A stretch of 64,000 nt of DNA from assembly GCF_048544455.1 (NCBI RefSeq), contig NC_133538.1, forward strand, positions 148,230,422-148,294,421, in the 5' to 3' direction. This document shows, piece by piece, positions 45,375 to 57,289 of this stretch. How positions within the stretch are numbered: the stretch's first letter is position 1; every line of letters begins with the position of its first letter. The translations under genes were made by a program, and so were the position numbers. Source of the stretch: Silene latifolia (Eukaryota; Streptophyta; Magnoliopsida; Caryophyllales; Caryophyllaceae). The notes under the pieces were generated by a model. The model worked only from the letters and a program-made list of their open reading frames with translations. It was not told the DNA's origin and made no database searches.

Positions 45375-46556
45375 GGCTATGTTTGGCAAAACTATCTGAA
45401 AAGGTACCTGAAACCTGAAAAGGTACCTGAAATCTGAAAAGGTACCTGAAACCTGATAAGGTAGCTGAAAATTAGGAGCTGATAAAGTAGCTGATTTTTA
45501 TTAAAAGTGTTTGGAAACTAGCTGAAAAGGTAGCTAATATTTGATCAAATGACGGAAAAGGGCATGTTTATTATTGTTATCATTTATGTTTTTGCTATAA
45601 TTTTGTGTTATTATCATTGGCGTTAGACCTTGCAAAAGCAACCCGATCCGAAAATGTTGACCCGAGATCCGAAGTGACCCGAACTACATCACCCGAGTGT
45701 GAGCCGAAAACTCAAATTGACCCGACTTGACCCGATTATGACCCGAGCTTTCTTGACCCGAAAAAGACCCGATCCGAAACCATCAAACCCGAAAATGACC
45801 TGACAAAATATAACTCTAATTGAACTAAAAAGACTTAAAATGATATTTCTCTATTATTCATTGACCCGAAAATAACCTGACCCGAAACAACCCGACCCTC
45901 TTGACCCGAAACAGACCCGACCAACAAACCCAAATGTCCCATCCCGACCCGAATTAACTCAAAATCAATGAGAGACCCGAACTTACCCGACCCGAATTGG
46001 CCCGACCCAAACCCTAACCTGACCCGTTGACCCGTTTTGTCGGGTCTGTTTTATTGGTGTTGTTAGTAATAAAGTCATAATGTAGTTTTTTCAATGTAGT
46101 TGCGCAAGTCTCCAACATGTTTCAAAGAGAATGAGAACAATAATTAATATATCACGATTAGGTAAAAGAAAAAAATTCAAACAATATATCATTGAAAAAT
46201 GTATTCTATGAATACAAAATTAGTTCTCTATTAAACTCATACAAAAAAAACGATTTTTTTCGCTGAAGTGTATTGAAGAATTTTATTTAACGGTTGTTTG
46301 TGTTATTTGGGAGAAGGTATTGAATGAGATTTTAGTTGACAACATTAAAAAAAACAAGGGTAAAATCGGTAGACAAAAAAGAATCAGGTACCTGATTTCT
46401 CAAATGCTACATGAGGTAGCATTTCATTTCAGGTACCTTTTTTTGTCAAAAAAGGTAGTTGCCAAACACTCTAAAAAAAATAAGGTACCTGATTGTTTTG
46501 ACAAAAAAGCTACTTGAGGCAAATGAGGTACCTGAAGTGTACTGCCAAACAGAGCC
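45375..46556. mobile_element. Tourist/PIF-Harbinger-like MITE with nested hAT-like MITE
   Basis: Ends GGCTATGTTTGGCA and TGCCAAACAGAGCC form 14-bp inverted repeats with one mismatch, flanked by TTA on both sides (45372-45374 and 46557-46559). These are features of the Tourist/Harbinger group. Near the left end there are tandem copies of GAAAAGGTACCTGAAACCT, and inverted versions (CAGGTACC) lie near the right end, so the element can fold. Its own length is about 760 bp without the nested MITE. Confidence 0.82.
45624..46047. mobile_element. hAT-like MITE, GACCCG-rich, nested in the Tourist-like MITE
   Basis: Same family as 21363-21790: it starts TAGACCTTGCAAAA, has an internal TTGACCCGAAA-type repeat and ends TTTTGTCGGGTCT. 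Imperfect 8-bp repeats ATTGGCGT (45616-45623) and ATTGGTGT (46053-46060) flank it, with five extra bases on the right. Confidence 0.8.
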
Positions 46557-46599
46557 TTAGACTCAGTCTCGGAACCATCACTTAGTTTGAACATTTCTT

Positions 46600-47757
46600 C
46601 TTCTAAGGGCAGTAGAACTTCCGTTCTGTGATGCAGTAGTAATCTATATCCACCCTTGTCTTCTCCTCTACATAAGACATTCTTCTTGCTGACCTAAACC
46701 ACCACTTATGCCAAGCCTTGCTCACCTTGCTTATTTCTGTGGCATCCTAACCACAATGTGGCAATATGTATCGTACCATTAGGTCTTCTGAGGACCCAAC
46801 CTTGTACACTGATGAGTTCTCGTCTGTGTCATTGAGGACTATGTATTTAGGAGGATACTTGATGAATGCTAGATAGTTCGAGGTTAACTTCTTCCTGTTT
46901 TCCTCTGTTTCTTGCTGCAGCTTCAAGAACCAAGGTTAGGAATTTCTTTTCTTCATTACCCTGTTCACCTTTTCATCAACTCTTATCGCCGGATTTCGGA
47001 TCCCTAGGACGTTCACGGCAGTAGTGAGCTCGTCATGGACGTCATTCATTGTTCGGTGTTCTGGGATTGGCTTCCCAATAGTGGCATATGCCTTAGCCTT
47101 TTGGAACTTCTTAATGAGGGAAGCCTCTGAGGTCGACCCTTCGCTAAGTGCCTTGACTACGATATGTTCTTCTAGAGATCCCTTATCTGGAACATTCTTG
47201 GCAATAGAGGCAGATTTAAGGACATCCTTTCTTGGTTTCAAGATTTCATCTTGGGTTCGTGGGACAATTGCCCCTTGGGTAAGGTAGATATCATCTTCAT
47301 TATCATTCCAAATTCCATGGATTTCATTCCCACTCCGGAGAATGTATAGTGTGCAATCGATACCGCAGTCCCCGAATTGAACTTCGTTCTTCGGGCTCGG
47401 GAGGTACTTTGAACAATCAATATTTACTTTTCCTACAAAGAAATTTTTGGGCCGATGGTGGTCTTGGACCGAAGGGTCATAACGGATATCCTCCGAGTGT
47501 TTCACTCGACTTTTCGTGAGCTCGATTCATTTCTCAAGTTCAGATATTTCCGATGGGGTGTATATAGGTTTTTCCCCACTCATATTTTCTACAATAACAT
47601 CCAATCGAGCTATCATCATCTCCACAGTTTCATTCAGCTTAGCGACGGCAGCTTTCATTGCTTTCTTTCCGGTTTGAGGCAGTCTTTCTACAAGAAACAC
47701 CCCGAACCAATCAATACTTGAATTAAAATCCCTTGTACAAACAAGGACTCGACTCAC
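46600..47757 (-). pseudogene. Unidentified long ORF in gag position of element B
   Basis: One frame of about 385 codons with four in-frame stops (TGA at 47527, TAA at 46936, two TAG further on). Segments include ERLPQTGKKAMKAAVAKLNE, VNIDCSKYLPSPKNEVQFGD, LAFIKYPPKYIVLNDTDENS and VSKAWHKWWFRSARRMSYVE. No retrotrans_gag block, zinc knuckle or DTG/DSG is seen. IHGIWNDNEDDIYL is similar to INGVWVDNVEDVYLWD of element A's spacer. A frameshift joins it to EEEMFKLSDGSE, equal to GEGEMFKGEPED in element A. Function not recognised; candidates are the Ogre extra ORF or a replaced gag. Confidence 0.7.
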
Positions 47758-48704
47758 AGACTTGACCTTTGACTCATATTCAAAGACAAAACCAAACCCA
47801 GGAAATGAGCTAAGTGGCTCACTTGTAAAGGGGTCACATGGTAGAGGGGTCTAGACCTGACAAGGACTATGACTCAACTCGAATAATTTTTCGACTTAGA
47901 CTTGACATCGACTCGGTGTGACTAACCCGCGATTGAACCAAACATGGTTCATAGGCTCAAGGAAACGTCCTGGGTGGCCAACATGGGACGTTTTGGTGGT
48001 TTGACTTTGACCAAATTGTCGACACGCTTGACTTGGACCCAAGAGCTAGCTTGGGCAACCCACTAGGGTTGTGTACTAGACATGGCTCACTTAAACCCAA
48101 GATATGATTAGACTCGACTCGAAACATATTCTATGCTTGGGAAAGGTGAAAGATCGTTTCAGAATTGATTTGAAAATGGATGATTTGAAAATTAGGTTTT
48201 AAATGGGCAGCATGCCGGCTATAAAAAGCTCATTTTGGTCGAAAAACCTACATCTATTTCGGCAGCATTCCGAGTTTGAAAACATGCTTGATTTGAAGAC
48301 GGATTTTGAAAAAACGGTTTTTACAAAACGGCTTGAAATTTTCGAAAACACATGGAGGATGATCATGTAGCACATAAACATTCGCATATTAATCGTGCAT
48401 GAACCTAGACTCTTCTAAGTCTCGGTCGGTCCTCTAATTGAGTATATGCCAATGATCCACCTTATTAAACAAAGTCAAGCCTCCCATAAGCAGAAGTGTG
48501 TAATAGGGTAAGAGCAAGTACTTAGAGATCTCGGGGGTACCATCTTGATACCTAAATAAGCATAGTGGACGTCACCTTCTAACCATTGAAATCGACCCAA
48601 TGAGTGAGGTGGTCCTCCTAAATTCTCAAATGGGTGATGAATGTATGCAAAACAAATCATAGTGTTAGTCCTATTAGCCATCATTTTCCTTTTCAAGTTA
48701 CAAC
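47758..48704 (-). other. Element B 5' leader
   Basis: About 950 bp between PBS and the first ORF, no convincing coding sequence. Confidence 0.6.
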
Positions 48705-48722
48705 TCCCCAGCGGAGTCGCCA
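48705..48722 (-). promoter_or_regulatory. Element B primer binding site (tRNA-Arg type)
   Basis: Minus-strand TGGCGACTCCGCTGGGGA three bases after the 5' LTR, the canonical Ogre PBS. Confidence 0.92.
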
Positions 48723-48725
48723 AAA

Positions 48726-51700
48726 TGTGGATGTGGTGATTTGATCTCAATCCATGGGTTTGAAAATCGTTGGAGTCGCCACAAAATTTAAGGAAATTTG
48801 GGAACCATTTTGAAAACGAGATTTGAGTTTGTTTCTATTGAAAGTACGTGATAGGAAGTTCGTTAATTAAACACCCACCCCCCGCCCGTTGCAATAACGG
48901 CCTCTACTAAGAACTACGATGGCTAATTGGACAAAACTATGATTCATTGTAAAAGAATGCAAAACACCATTTTGATCCTAACATGCGAGCTTGGTTTCTA
49001 ACCGTTTAATGCATATAATCTACTTTGTCCAATTGATTTAGCATATGAGGTTGATTTGAACTATACTAACTAGCATTCACAAGCATGGCTTAGATGGGAA
49101 TAGGGGAACCGTTGGGGAACTAACTATTACAACCCAAACGATTCTCGTCGACTCGATTTGTAAACAATTGAATTAAAGATACACCTCGATCTAAATATAA
49201 TTGCTAAGACACGACACTTGTCTCACGCTTGACACGCCTACTTAGGCCACGAAACCTGCCAATGATGAGGCCACAGCTCACATAGGACTTCGTCCTTAGC
49301 TTCATCATCGTTTTGCACACTCACTTCGAAATAATTGATTAAGTACTTCGATTTAACCAACTAAAGCAAAGGTTTTGTAAAATCATGTTGACTTAAAATA
49401 AAGGACTTACTAGACCCATATTTAGAGTACAAATTACATTGCTTGAATTAATTACAATAATTACAACGATTAAATTACAATAACAATTGAAATGAAACCG
49501 CAATAACTAAATAAAAAAAAAACGAACCAAAATTGGCACGAAGGCCGAGGCATCACACGGCCAAACAGGTGGTCAACGTTGACTATTCTAGTCATCGAGT
49601 GTAATGAATCGGATGCTATGCATGCGCGATTCAACTAGCGAGAAATCGCCATAAGAAAAGATGAATTTATTTAAATTCTTTAAAGAAATTCATTTAAATC
49701 CTATGTGGGGTTTTGTATGACCTATAAATGTCTAATTCATCTAACATGTTTTCTACATATTAATTTAGCCAAGTTACGATTTAACATGATAAACGGTACA
49801 AATAACATACATGCATCATTAATCAAACAAACATACAATTTAATCTAGTTATTTCATAATTAAAATTAAAACAAACATAAGACATGTGAATTATTCTAAT
49901 TACTTCGTAATTAAAATTAAACAAGCATAAATCATGTGAGATCGAATTAAACTAACTAAAATTTCTTTTTAATTAATTTCAACATGTTATCGTCATACAA
50001 TTAACAAACTTTTTGTTTAAACATGTTAATTATTCTAACTAAGCATGTTAGCGTCGTAAATCGAAATACAAGCGTATGATTAACATACTATTTATCCTAA
50101 ACAAAAATTAACCATCATTTACATCATAATTACGAAACATATTAACTAACATGAGACGATAGCTAAAAACGATAAAAAAAACGATAAATAGCCCTTAGGC
50201 CGTGACAAACACGAGCAAAAGAGAAAGGAGGTGAGACGGGATTTTCTGCACCCTCAACTTACATGTTAACTTGAACACCACTCGGTTTCCCGTATGCAAG
50301 ATTTGCTTAGAAGGCGCGTCTTGGACGATCTTAAAACAAAAATCGATACAATTTGACGAAAACAATTTCGAAAAACAGACAAACTTTCCCGCGTAAAAGG
50401 TACTTCGTGCAACGATTTTCAAATGAAGATTGTGACTTCGTTTCTTACTCAAATTTGAATCCGAAAGATGTTCTGGAATCCTTAGAATCCAAATATTCTA
50501 ACTTCAGCAAAAACTCAGAAGCAAAAAGTATTTTGAAATGATTAAAAACGAGTGAGAACAGGTGCAGTTCACACGAGTTCAGAAAAACGCGATTTTGTTG
50601 TACTTCGTACAACGATTGTGACTTCGTTCCTTGCTCAAATCTAAATCCTAAAGATGTTCTGGAATTCTTAGACTCCAAAGATTAAAACTTTAGCAATAAA
50701 CAAAAGTAAAAATGAATTAAAGACAACGAGAATTGGACGAGAACAGTGGTTGTCCAAAACACGGGAAAACACAAACAAGAGAGCAAATCGATGCTCTAAT
50801 GCTTATCTAATCCTTTGTATGAACCTTGTAATGTGTTTTTGGGTATGAGAGGAGTTTAGGGCAGCTTTCTTATGTGAGATTGATGGTAGTTTGCTAGGGT
50901 TTGAGCCGTGTTGAGTGTTGTGATTTTTGTCTCTTTTTTCGTCTTGTTTTGTGGTGTGTGGGTGTTGGTTTATATAGGAAATGAGGTAGGGGTGCTAGGG
51001 TTATGAAATATATCTGGTTTAGGGTTGGCTTATGGAAGGGGAAAGGGAGTTGGACGAGAATAAGGAAGGTGGAGATGGATATGTTGGGTATGGAAGGTGA
51101 TAAGGAAGGGATATGTTCTGGGAGATTGTTTCGGTTTTTGTGGAGATCTTGTGAGCTGGTTATGATGAGGTAAATATCTCCTATGCTTGAAGAGAAATTA
51201 AGGAAAGATTGGGAAGGAGAGTGGGTTGGATAGGGCTTCGAAAAGGGCTCGGGGAGCCCCTGTTTTGCCGCGCAAAACAGGTTCGGGTTCGGGTTGTTTG
51301 GGTGGGTGGGTTTTGGTGCGGGTTTGATCAAGGGTTTGGGCTAGGTTGGGTGTTGCGTTGATGGGTAAGGTGGGAGTGTGGTGTTGGCTGGGCTGGGTTG
51401 GTGTTTGGTGTTGGGTGTGGGCTCGGGAAAACAGGGGAGGGGGAGTTAGGTTGCGCGGGTTTGGGGTGAAAAAGGGAGGAGAAAAGATGAGTGTAGTGGA
51501 GTTCGAACCCGGGACCTTAGGGGGAATGGGTTGTGTCAAATCAAGCCTCAAAACTCGTGTCGAAATCCGTCCAAAAATCGAGCTTAAAATCGTCTTAAAA
51601 ACTAGCTTAAAACCGTTTAAAAAACTCGTTTAAAACCGCTTTAAATTAACTTTTCAAATTAAAGTAAAGCGATAAAATAAAACCGTCACATATCTTATTT

Positions 51701-51965
51701 CAAATAAATTCAAAAATAAAGATTTTAAACGATAATTTATTTTTCAAATAAATTATAAAAGCTTTAAATTTTAAATAAACTCGAAAATAAAGAAAACCGA
51801 TGAAACAAATCTCATTTATTTCAAAATAATTTAATTTTCATTTAAATTATAAAACCTTCAAATAACGCTTGTCCCGCATCACAAAACGAAATCCGCTAAC
51901 GAGCGATGTAAGTAAATATCTGTCCTATCATCATCGGGTGTTTTGTCGGGATTTCTGTAAATTCC
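48726..51965 (-). repeat. Element B 5' LTR, missing 26 bp at its outer end
   Basis: Collinear with 35165-38439 up to CTGTAAATTCC at 51965. The last 26 bp found in the 3' LTR (38414-38439) are absent and unrelated sequence follows. The minus-strand TATATAAA is at 50969-50976 and the B-box-like motif is at about 51504-51520. Confidence 0.9.
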
Positions 51966-52904
51966 TCATTATAATATTCTTCTTCCTCCTCTTCTTCCTC
52001 CTCCCCCTCCTCCTCATCCTCTTCTTCTTCTTCCTCCTCTTCTATCTCATCCCCCTCCTCATCATTCTCTTCTTCTTTATCCTCTTCTAACTCCTCCTCT
52101 GCTTCTATCTCATTTGCGTAAATAATTTCATGATCAACCGGGGACAAAATTGTTTCTGATACAACTTCTTCTTGGAAAAAGGATGTATCAACTTCTGATC
52201 GTGCCTTTGTTTTAAAGACCTCCCACCATTGCTTTTATAGTCTATCATTACTTGTGCTCGGAAAAGATGCAAAATAAACTTGATGAGCTTGTTGTGCAAG
52301 TATAAATGGGTCATACTTAGAGTAGCTTCGAGTATGATTCACTTCCACGAGTTTTTAACGATCATGGACTCTCGTTCCAACTACGGAATTATCCCTCCAT
52401 TTATACTTGAATAAGACAGTTTTATAACCCCGATAACGCCTATTATAGCACAATTCAAAGATATCCTCTAATATGCCATAATATTCATTTCCATCAAGAG
52501 AAGAAATAGTAACGCCATAGTTGCATCTAGCCTTACTTTTCTCATAGTCAAATGTTTGAAACTTAAACCCATTAACTGAATATCGATTCCACATCACAGC
52601 CTTTCGAGAAGGACCCAAAGCAATGATTCTTATCACATCATCTTGGATATTTAGCTCAAATACATGCTTCCGAAACCAGGCTGGAAATTGGTCCTCATGT
52701 TTACTCTAAACATCGTCTCTGTTCACATTACGGTATTCTTTAATGAAATCTGTCACAAACTGCGCTTCATATGGCTCCAAAACCTCACAATTAGATAGCA
52801 CATAAAGGTGAGCATGATTATACTCCTTGTCATCCAGAAATCATGTTCCTCGAGCTGACGAACACCCTTCTTCATCTTGTATTTGGAAACACTTGGGTAT
52901 ACTA
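51966..52904 (-). pseudogene. CACTA (En/Spm, TNP2-type) transposase C-terminal fragment
   Basis: On the minus strand: FPAWFRKHVFELNIQDD, then RYSVNGFKFQTFDYEKSKAR and NEYYGILEDIFELCYNRRYR (the DUF4216-like block of TNP2 proteins), VLFKYKWRDNS, and YDPFILAQQAHQVYFASFP with one TAA soon after. It ends in a long acidic tail, mostly Glu (51966-52110). A frame break lies near 52340. TNP2 proteins cut CACTA element ends; catalytic parts and element ends are outside this fragment. It is bounded by element B on the left and the copia LTR on the right. Confidence 0.85.
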
Positions 52905-54181
52905 TGTTGGAGTGTCCCCGACAATAATGCGATCACATTGTTGATCATATTAAGATCACATGTTTAAATCTCATATTAAGAATACATGAGGGAAAGTAAT
53001 ACTTCTTAGTCAAGTGGTCCACACATATCGGAAATGATTGGCTGACTAGATTTTGCCATTGCTGTCGTACGACAGTGGTGATCAGTTGATCCCCTAAGGT
53101 CATACCTATAGGGTAATGCTTTTAATTGATTATTTAATTAATCGTATGCCGATACGAGTTAATTAAATTGCTTAAAATTGACGGATGATTTTGTGAGTAA
53201 AATTACGTATCTTATTGTAATTCGATTAAATAAGATACGGTCTAAGTAATCGAATAGTTTTATTACTTAGATTAAATTATTGTTTACGAAACAATTGAAA
53301 CAGATTGAATAATTTATTATAAATACAAGTTGTTGTAATTTATAATTCAATAAACAATTTTGGTACAAGTAATTAAGAATTACTAGTTAATTTTGTATGT
53401 GACATATTTTATTAATATGTTGATTTTTAATATGTTAAAAATACACTATAGTGTAACATGTCATGTAACATGTGACATATGACAAATTGACAATTGACAA
53501 ATATAAAATGGACCTTCCATTTTATGTTTGGTGTACCGAAAATGGGGAAGGTTAGGGTTTTAAATTGTGTTGATTATTTTAAATAGAAAACACAATGATC
53601 ACTCTAGTTTATAGCCATGCAACCCTATAGCTTTTGAGAAGAGTAACTTTTGCATGCATTGGCTCCCAAAAGTCCAACCCTCCACCCGGTTTTTCTACCT
53701 AGAGAAAGCCAAGGTTTGTTCTATAATTATTCACCTCTATACTATATAATTTTCTAGTGTTAGAAAATATATACAACTCTCTACATTTGTGATTTTTTTA
53801 GAGAAAGAAACACTCATAAAATCCTCTCCTCTTAACCGAAAATAAGAAGAGAACAAAATCCAATTTTTGTGTCAAGTTTAAGTTAGATTTTAATTAATAC
53901 TAGATCATATTAATTATAATTATTAAGGGTGTTGATTTGGGTATAATTCCTTGGGAGAGATTCTCCACTTTAATCTTGTTCTTCCACCTTTGGAAAGCTC
54001 AAGAACTAGTAAGAAGGTGAACTTGCTAGTGCCCTTTGTTCCGAAATACTCAATGTAAGAATTGATTTTTTCCTTACTCTTGTATTTGTTTTGCATGCAT
54101 AAGATCTTGAATTAATTTTATGACTAAATTAGCTATTCACATATTCAATATGTAATCAAATGAGATTAATTAATTCCAACA
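52905..54181 (+). repeat. Copia 5' LTR
   Basis: 1277 bp, from TGTTGGAGTGTCCCC to TAATTCCAACA, so it has the inverted ends TGTTGGA/TCCAACA. A possible TATA region (ACTATATAAT) lies at 53741-53750. Confidence 0.88.
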
Positions 54182-54183
54182 AG

Positions 54184-54197
54184 TGGTATCAGAGCTC
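54184..54197 (+). promoter_or_regulatory. Copia primer binding site (initiator tRNA-Met)
   Basis: TGGTATCAGAGCTC two bases after the LTR, complementary to the initiator tRNA-Met 3' end. Confidence 0.92.
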
Positions 54198-56242
54198 AAG
54201 GTTGTTGCATGCAAAATCGGATTTGTTTTTCCGAGTTAATTAGTTAACAAATAAAACTTGTTATTTAGAATTTATGAAGATAAATCACGAAATAATTTTG
54301 CATGTTAAATTTTTCTGGTCCTAAATGGATTTTAGGTCATATGGGATGGTTTATGGAGTTTATTGTTTATTATATATATTATTGGCATTAAAATGTGATT
54401 TTTATGAGAAAAAATGTCAATTTTGGACGAAAAATAGTTAAACTTCGAATTTTTCAGTGATTTTTGGATATGATTTCAGAAATATAATCTACTGGTTTCA
54501 TGTTAAATTTCGTGTAAAATAAATTCATTTTGCATAAAATATGAATTTTATAAGTTAAATTTGAATTTAAATGGGTTATTAGGTTAATATGAGTTAAATT
54601 TTGAATCTGGTGATGAACATTTTATATGTTGTCACATGCATTTTTAACCAGTGTGTGTAAAAATTTTAGATGGATTGAACTCCTTTTGCATGATTTATGA
54701 ATTTTTGAGTAAACATTCAATAAATAGTGACTTAAATTAGCCTATAATGCTAAAACATATGACATGACTTAAGAAAAATGTCCAATGTTGATTATATATC
54801 CCAATTATCATATCTAAAAGTGAAAAGTTGATTAAATTATTTTTCTTATGGTTCAATGATTTTATTTGTCATTTTCGATAAATGTTGTGGAATTATTCCA
54901 GAATGTTCAAAGGTTTAAATTTCAAAATTTGAAATTATTTTAATTTAATTTGGATTTTTTATATATATTTTGAGTCCAAATGAACAATATTAGAAATTTA
55001 AGTTAGATTATTGTTGAAATTTTTGTGAAGACTAAATTTTGAGTCCTAAAAAGTTAGGTTAATTAACTTGAACATAAATGTGATTTATGAAATGTTTCAT
55101 AATTTTAATAGTTAATAATCATTCAAATCCATAAAACCGAAAAAAATATACGATATTAGCTCTTTAAAGGCGATTTGACATAAAATTAAGCATGTTCATA
55201 CATATTTTAATGCTGCATTTTATTTATGATTGTCATATTTTTGATTTGCATAATTTTTGAATTATGTAATTTTACTTAGTATGGCTTTAGTTTTTAATTG
55301 GTATTACCCGGAATGTATGGGAATATCAATTCGGTTGTAAGTATTGTGATCTCGTATCACCGTTTTGTAATTTAATAGATTTAATTTTTATTACAAATGT
55401 ATAATAGGAAATTATGTAATTTTTAATTATTACTTGTAATTTCGGAGATCCTTGAAGACGGTGCCATTTGGAAAGGCGTTCCGACAAGACGGTGTTGCCT
55501 GGGAGTGCGTGCCAAGTGAAGTTCAAGGGACCAATGGAGTTGGTTTCCGAATTTGTAATAGTTAATTAAATTTTCATTTTAGGAAGGCCATACTAGGATT
55601 TTATGTTTTATGTTTTGCATTTATTTATATGTTTGCATGCATCGCTAAATCGCCATAACTAAACATGCATTTTATTTTATCGAGTCATCGACCGTGTCAA
55701 TTATAATTATCGTAGTTCACCGCTTTAGTTCACTTAAAACGTGATAGATAATAAATTGACAAGACCTCTCACTAAATAATAATTGAGAATTAGCCTTACC
55801 AAATGGTAGAAACCATTAATCCTAATTTCATAAGGAAGTAGGCTCGCCTCACCGGGGTGCTAAACTTGTTACGTTGGGTAAGTGGGTAGTAAAATGTTAT
55901 TACATCGAAATTTGGATTGAGCTCAACGGAAGTATTCGTGACCGTAGTCGCATGTGTTCCGGGTTAAAGATAAATGTTAGAGTTATTTTATTGACCGAGA
56001 GTTCTAGAAGTAGAGTCGATTAAAGAGTTAATCCACCGAGTTATATTGATAAGGGATGAATCGGCTCACCGTGCCCGAATTGATATGAATTTGGATCTCG
56101 GGATCATTTATAATAGTTGGGTAGAGGTCACTATATAAGTGCTTAAAACTTGTTTAAAATGTTTACAAGTATTATCAAAATAATAGATGTTTATTAATTC
56201 CTTCACTTTTATTTTGTAGTCAAATTTGTTTTCTCTATTGCA
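54198..56242 (+). other. Copia leader
   Basis: About 2 kb, very A/T-rich with no ORF. It is unusually long for a copia leader. Confidence 0.65.
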
Positions 56243-57289
56243 ATGGCAACTCCAAATTCAAATGCAACCACTAGCTCGAACACTCTCACCAATGTTTCAT
56301 GGCTCCGATCCTTCATGGATCATTGTAAATTAGAAAATAATAGGTCAAATTTCGCCGATTGGGACGCACAACTTCGCTTGGCCGTGGAGGGTGACGATAA
56401 GATTTGTTACCTTACCGAGGCCTCTCCCGCCGCACCTACCGCTAGGTCTACTCCCACCGCTAGGCAAGCCTATGAGACTTACCAAAAGGAATCGGCCGCG
56501 ATCAAAAATGTGTTGATCTTCTCAATGGAGGCTGAACTCCAAAGGAGTGCTATAAAGATTAGCACCGCCTATGAGATCTACACGAAGCTTGTGACCATGT
56601 TTTCACAAGCTCCGAGGATCATTCAATATGAAGCGGCTTCCGCATTCTTTGATTTCAACATCAAGGAGGGCCAAAAAGTTAGCTCTCATGTAGTCAAGTT
56701 GATGGATCATGTTAAGACCTTAAAAATGCAAAAGGTAGAGATTCCCGAGGAACTCATCATTGATCGAATTCTTCATTCCTTGAACAAGGTTAAGGCATAT
56801 GTTCAATTCAGGGTGAATTTTAATATGCAAAACTTGAAAGTATCCCTCGATAAATTGCACAAAATGCTTGTGTAAGCCGAGAGGGACATGGGGCTAAATG
56901 CTAGCACCACCAAGGATGTGCTCAACATTAATCAAAAGAGCAAAGGGAATTTCAAGAAAGGTGGTCACAAGGGAAGGAAGCAAACTCCCTACAAGAACAA
57001 AGGAAAAGCTTGTGAAGCTAGCTCCTCTATGCCCAAGAAGGGTGCCCCATCCGGGGACAAATGCCACTATTATAATGGCGTTGGGCATTGGAAGAGGAAT
57101 TATCCTAAGTACCTAGGCGACATCAAAGCTGGAAAAGTTATTCTAGTAGGTAAATTACTATCCCTATCTTTTTGTTTCAATCTCAACTTTGGTATTTTGA
57201 TACAAGTTGTGATATTTACCCCTTTTTATTGTAATTACGGCGTCCTAGCAAGGACAAGGGCAAAGAAAAGCAAGCCTAGAAGATCTTGA
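56243..57289 (+). pseudogene. Copia gag
   Basis: It starts MATPNSNATTSSNTLTNVSW. It has the copia gag core (NFADWDAQLRLAVEGDDKIC, FSMEAELQRSAIKISTAYEI, VKLMDHVKTLKMQKVEIPEE) and then a Lys-rich nucleocapsid. One in-frame TAA at 56873 splits 210 and 133 codons. The zinc knuckle reads CHYYNGVGHWKRNYPKYL, with Tyr at two of the three Cys positions of CCHC, so zinc binding is lost. It ends at 57289 with no protease joined to it. Confidence 0.9.

Larger units (their letters stand above)
35165..51965 (-). mobile_element. Element B: Ogre/Tat-type Ty3/gypsy retrotransposon, 5' LTR end lost
   Basis: 3' LTR 35165-38439, tRNA-Arg-type PBS at 48705-48722 and 5' LTR 48726-51965. Order on the minus strand: 5' LTR, PBS, leader, an unidentified ORF in gag position, spacer, RT, RNase H, second RNase H, integrase, then an antisense ORF and polypurine tract. 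The first 26 bp of the 5' LTR (minus sense) are missing and CACTA sequence abuts, so no duplication can be found. It is related to A (similar RT, integrase, PPT and PBS) but has different, longer LTRs. Confidence 0.9.

Noticed and set aside
51896..52147. Glu-rich ORF as an independent acidic protein
   Set aside because: It is in the position of the TNP2 C-terminal tail and continues into LTR DNA; part of the CACTA fragment, not a gene.
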